DNA of 58,342 nucleotides, from assembly GCF_020640915.1 (NCBI RefSeq), contig NZ_JADWDC010000027.1:1-58342 (forward strand), written 5' to 3'. Below are positions 56,059 to 58,342 of the stretch, one piece after another. The notes under the pieces were generated by a model. That model was not told where the DNA came from. It did not search any database and saw only the letters and a list, made by a program, of their open reading frames with translations. Each line of letters opens with the position of its first letter. Within the stretch, counting starts at the first letter, position 1. The stretch is from Waterburya agarophytonicola KI4. GTDB lineage: Bacteria > Cyanobacteriota > Cyanobacteriia > Cyanobacteriales > Xenococcaceae. The translations under genes were made by a program, and so were the position numbers.

Positions 56059-56970
56059 ATGATAGATATACCCAAAACTGCTAAAAATGGTGAGACTACA
56101 TTACTTTCTCACGTAGAAACAGACGAACTATTAGCTAGAGTTAATCATCAAATTAGCCAAGGGACTTTCGACAAAGAAGATCAACAACTTATTTTGCAAA
56201 TGGTTGAAGGTTTAGGAGATACAAGGGGAATGGTGCGCTTAGGATTTGCCGAAGCCTTAGGAAAAATAGGCAAACCTGCCGTTGAGCCTCTAATTGATGC
56301 TTTATTACATCATGCTAATGTAGTTGTTAGGCGTGCTGCTGCCAAGACTTTGACACTGATTGGAGATCCCCAAGCAGTTCCTCATTTAGTTTATGCTCTA
56401 CTTAATGATGAAGATACGGTAGTTCAAGGTTCTTCAATTGGAGCATTAGCTCGTACGGGAGAAGCATCAGTTTCGTCTTTATTAGAAATATTAGCATCAT
56501 CAAATTCTTCAGAAAGCCATAAAGGTCATGCAGCTTGGGCATTAGCGTTTATTGGTGCAAAGGCAAAAGATAGATTATATACTGCCTATGATTCTGATTC
56601 TCCTGAAGTACGTGCAGCAGTAGTAGGTGCAATTTCTAAAGTAGCCGAAGAAAATCGGGATGATACTAAAGCAATGAATTTATTACTAGAATCCCTACAA
56701 GATTCCTCAGCTAATGTTCGGAGTGAGGCAGCAGCAGTATTAGGTAATTTAAAGTACAAGGGAGCAATTCCTAAATTAACAGATTTACTCAATCATGAAG
56801 TGGGAGAAACTCGTAAATCCGCAGCTTTATCCTTAATGAAAATTTGCGATCGCGTTTCTATTGAACCATTAAAAGCAGCTTTAGATCGAGAAGCTGATGA
56901 AGAGATCAAGAAAGCTATTATCTTGGCTATTTCAATGTTAGAAAGACAATCCGAAACAGATGATTGGTAA
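56059..56970 (+). CDS. cpeF: CpeF/MpeV-type bilin lyase (HEAT repeats)
   Basis: The 303-residue protein is built from about eight HEAT-like repeats: FAEALGKIGKPAVEPLIDAL, VVRRAAAKTLTLIGDPQAVP, VVQGSSIGALARTGEASVSS, VRSEAAAVLGNLKYKGAIPK. In Fremyella, CpeF is the lyase for the doubly attached bilin of CpeB (the Cys50/Cys61 pair here). The related MpeV acts in marine Synechococcus. Position in the cpe cluster and size support this assignment. CpeY remains a less likely alternative, as it is larger. Confidence 0.72.
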   Translation: MIDIPKTAKNGETTLLSHVETDELLARVNHQISQGTFDKEDQQLILQMVEGLGDTRGMVRLGFAEALGKIGKPAVEPLIDALLHHANVVVRRAAAKTLTLIGDPQAVPHLVYALLNDEDTVVQGSSIGALARTGEASVSSLLEILASSNSSESHKGHAAWALAFIGAKAKDRLYTAYDSDSPEVRAAVVGAISKVAEENRDDTKAMNLLLESLQDSSANVRSEAAAVLGNLKYKGAIPKLTDLLNHEVGETRKSAALSLMKICDRVSIEPLKAALDREADEEIKKAIILAISMLERQSETDDW

Positions 56971-56990
56971 AAGCTGAGACATTCTAATAA

Positions 56991-57170
56991 TATAGGACTT
57001 ACGCATCGTACAAAATCACTATATTTTGACAACGAAAATAGGTGATTGTAGCCTTATTTCAAACATCTTTTAAAAGGTGGCGATCGCCTAAAAGTGAAAA
57101 AACCAAAATTATAGATACCCAAAACCAATACCGCAGATTTAAATTTTTCTGTCAATGCGTAAGTCCTATA
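56991..57170. mobile_element. 180-bp MITE-like element with 16-bp terminal inverted repeats
   Basis: TATAGGACTTACGCAT (56991-57006) is the exact reverse complement of ATGCGTAAGTCCTATA (57155-57170). The interior has no coding frame. The outer TA bases suit the TA target of IS630/Tc1-type transposases, and GGACTTACGCA ends are common in cyanobacterial elements. A non-autonomous element moved by such a transposase is the simplest reading. Confidence 0.75.
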
Positions 57171-57209
57171 ATAGTTAATCAATCTTAGGATTTTGGGAAA
57201 ACTAAAAGT

Positions 57210-57860
57210 ATGTTTAAACAATTGCTTTCGGTTTTCTTGGAATCTCAATGTCCTTGTTGTCAAAAAACTACTGCTCATACTTTTTGTAAATATTGTTTTA
57301 ATAAGCTATCAAGCCATCAGTTAAAACAGCCCGATCGCACTGGATGGTGGGGAGAGACACCCGTGTTTGCTTGGGGTAGATATGACGGACAATTAAAAAG
57401 AGCGATCGCTTTAATGAAATATGACAACCATCCAGAAATAGGGATTATGTTAGGAAAATTGCTAGCCAAGACTTGGTTAGCCAGCAATTTGGCTAAATTT
57501 ACTAAAATTAGCGTGATTCCTATACCCTTGCACCACCACAAAATGAAGGAAAGGAGTTTTAACCAGGCGGAAAAGATTGCCTTGGGTTTTTGTCAGTTAA
57601 CTGGATATAGTTTGTCTTCTCAGGCTTTAATTCGAGTCAAAAAAACTCAAGCTATGTTTGACTTGAGTCCAGAAGAAAGAATTAAAAACTTGCAGGGTGC
57701 ATTTCGTTTGGGAAAAAAGCCCCCGCAACATCCCGTATTATTGCTAGATGATATTTACACTATGGGAACAACAATTAAAGAATCAGCCAAAATTTTACGG
57801 CGTAATCAAATCAAGGTAATTGGCTCGGTAGTTGTAGCAAAAACAAGTAGCTACAATTAA
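57210..57860 (+). CDS. comF: ComF-family phosphoribosyltransferase-like protein
   Basis: The 216-residue protein has an N-terminal zinc-finger segment (CPCCQKTTAHTFCKYCF, four Cys). A phosphoribosyltransferase domain follows, with the family sequences VFAWGRYDGQLKRAIALMKY, VIPIPLHHHKMKERSFNQAE and QAMFDLSPEERIKNLQGAF, and the PRPP loop VLLLDDIYTMGTTIKESAKI. ComF is needed for DNA uptake in competent bacteria, including cyanobacteria. The start lies 39 bp after the MITE. Confidence 0.9.
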   Translation: MFKQLLSVFLESQCPCCQKTTAHTFCKYCFNKLSSHQLKQPDRTGWWGETPVFAWGRYDGQLKRAIALMKYDNHPEIGIMLGKLLAKTWLASNLAKFTKISVIPIPLHHHKMKERSFNQAEKIALGFCQLTGYSLSSQALIRVKKTQAMFDLSPEERIKNLQGAFRLGKKPPQHPVLLLDDIYTMGTTIKESAKILRRNQIKVIGSVVVAKTSSYN

Positions 57861-57868
57861 ACTATGTT

Positions 57869-57880
57869 GGCTCTACCGTA
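57869..57880. repeat. ISL3-type end sequence, copy 1
   Basis: GGCTCTACCGTA occurs here and again 99 bp downstream. This start (GGCTCT...) is typical of ISL3-family terminal repeats. A short palindrome, TGCTCAATGAGCA, lies just inside it. Confidence 0.45.
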
Positions 57881-57967
57881 GGCATTGCTCAATGAGCAGT
57901 GGATCGTGCTGGGATAGGGACTTTTTTAAATCTTAAGTAATGCATCAAGAGTCGAACAGAATATTTC

Positions 57968-57979
57968 GGCTCTACCGTA
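57968..57979. repeat. ISL3-type end sequence, copy 2
   Basis: A second GGCTCTACCGTA, 33 bp before the transposase remnant, is probably the right end of the ISL3-type element. The first copy may then be an older, partial insertion or an internal duplicate. Confidence 0.5.
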
Positions 57980-58012
57980 ATTCCCGTGGTAGACACTAGA
58001 TATGGTGGGTAG

Positions 58013-58291
58013 TCAGGTAAGACTAAATCTTTGATAACCATGAACGTCAAGTGTGAGTCGTTGAAAAAGATGGTCTACATCAAAAATGCCATAGCAACGT
58101 CGCTTGAGCACCTTGACTCGGTTGTTAAAACCTTCGACGAAGCTACTGGTGAGTCGCTCCAGAAAATAGTTGGCAATCTGGTCAAGCCAGGTTTCTATAG
58201 TGCCTAAAAAGCTGTCGAACTGGGAAAGTTTACAGGAGCGTACTCGTTTACACCAAGCACGGATAGCACATTTAGCTCCCTTGGGAGTCAA
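58013..58291 (-). pseudogene. ISL3-family transposase, C-terminal remnant
   Basis: About 92 residues on the minus strand match the end of ISL3 transposases: ETWLDQIANYFLERLTSSFV, then EGFNNRVKVLKRRCYGIFDV and a final FQRLTLDVHG segment (the C-terminal Glu of the DDE triad is in the VEGFNN region). Just upstream in the same frame a TAG stop lies at about 58319. The gene therefore appears broken, unless the true frame changes beyond the window edge. Confidence 0.75.
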
Positions 58292-58342
58292 TACTTCTTG
58301 TTTAAGGATTAAGCAGTGCTAATAATCGAAAAAGTAAGCTGT

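Overview
The window is chromosomal DNA from a phycoerythrin-containing cyanobacterium. Evidence: oxygenic photosystem II genes (psbEFLJ with rubA and ycf48, plus psb30), phycoerythrin genes (cpeB, cpeA) with HEAT-repeat bilin lyase genes, gun4, the ketolase gene crtO, a DUF2811 gene, a COP23-family gene, and very frequent copies of the HIP1 octamer GCGATCGC. The low GC content, the many two-component and cyclic-di-GMP genes and the lack of heterocyst genes would fit a unicellular or pleurocapsalean lineage, but that placement is inference.

Layout. 1-660: cut-off IS630-type transposase and a perfect inverted repeat. 0.7-4.9 kb: tandem-ComFB protein, a chorismate lyase/4-hydroxybenzoate hydroxylase pair, a Tab2-like protein. 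5.1-10.7 kb: CDF metal exporter, nagB, glutathione peroxidase, a 931-residue RTX protein with a recently duplicated module. 10.8-15.7 kb: murC-murB-ybaB, gap2, ndk. 16.5-24 kb: M23 peptidase, crtO, ictB-like gene, a GAF protein built like a histidine kinase but lacking the phosphoacceptor His, gun4, a NarL-type regulator. 24-31 kb: icd, Ser/Thr kinase with TPRs, COP23 protein, amino-acid ABC ATPase, psb30, eda, M48 protease. 31.4-36.1 kb: hybrid histidine kinase translationally coupled to a REC-PAS-GGDEF-EAL protein. 36-43.5 kb: alr, HNH protein, DHH phosphoesterase, rsmD, a long spacer with a DnaA-box cluster, DUF2811 gene, pth, methyltransferase, OmpR-type regulator. 43.5-47.3 kb: rubA-ycf48-psbEFLJ on the minus strand and a Crp-like regulator. 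47.6-53.7 kb: cbiG-cobJ fusion, a SIR2-like protein, accD, a pterin dehydratase with a signal peptide, a FecR-domain protein. 54-57 kb: cpeB-cpeA-cpeZ-cpeF. 57-58.3 kb: a 180-bp MITE, comF, and the remnant of an ISL3-type element.

Functional themes: photosystem II and phycobilisome assembly, tetrapyrrole supply (gun4, cobJ), cell-wall synthesis (murB, murC, alr, M23), and cyclic-di-GMP signalling (GGDEF-EAL protein, possible ComFB receptor). No complete new multi-gene system is evident. The most unusual items are the chorismate-to-protocatechuate gene pair, the pseudo-histidine kinase, the SIR2-like protein with an altered catalytic motif, the apparently exported pterin dehydratase, and the DnaA-box cluster. 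No tRNA, rRNA or CRISPR array was seen. All names rest on reading the translated sequence; no database search was run.
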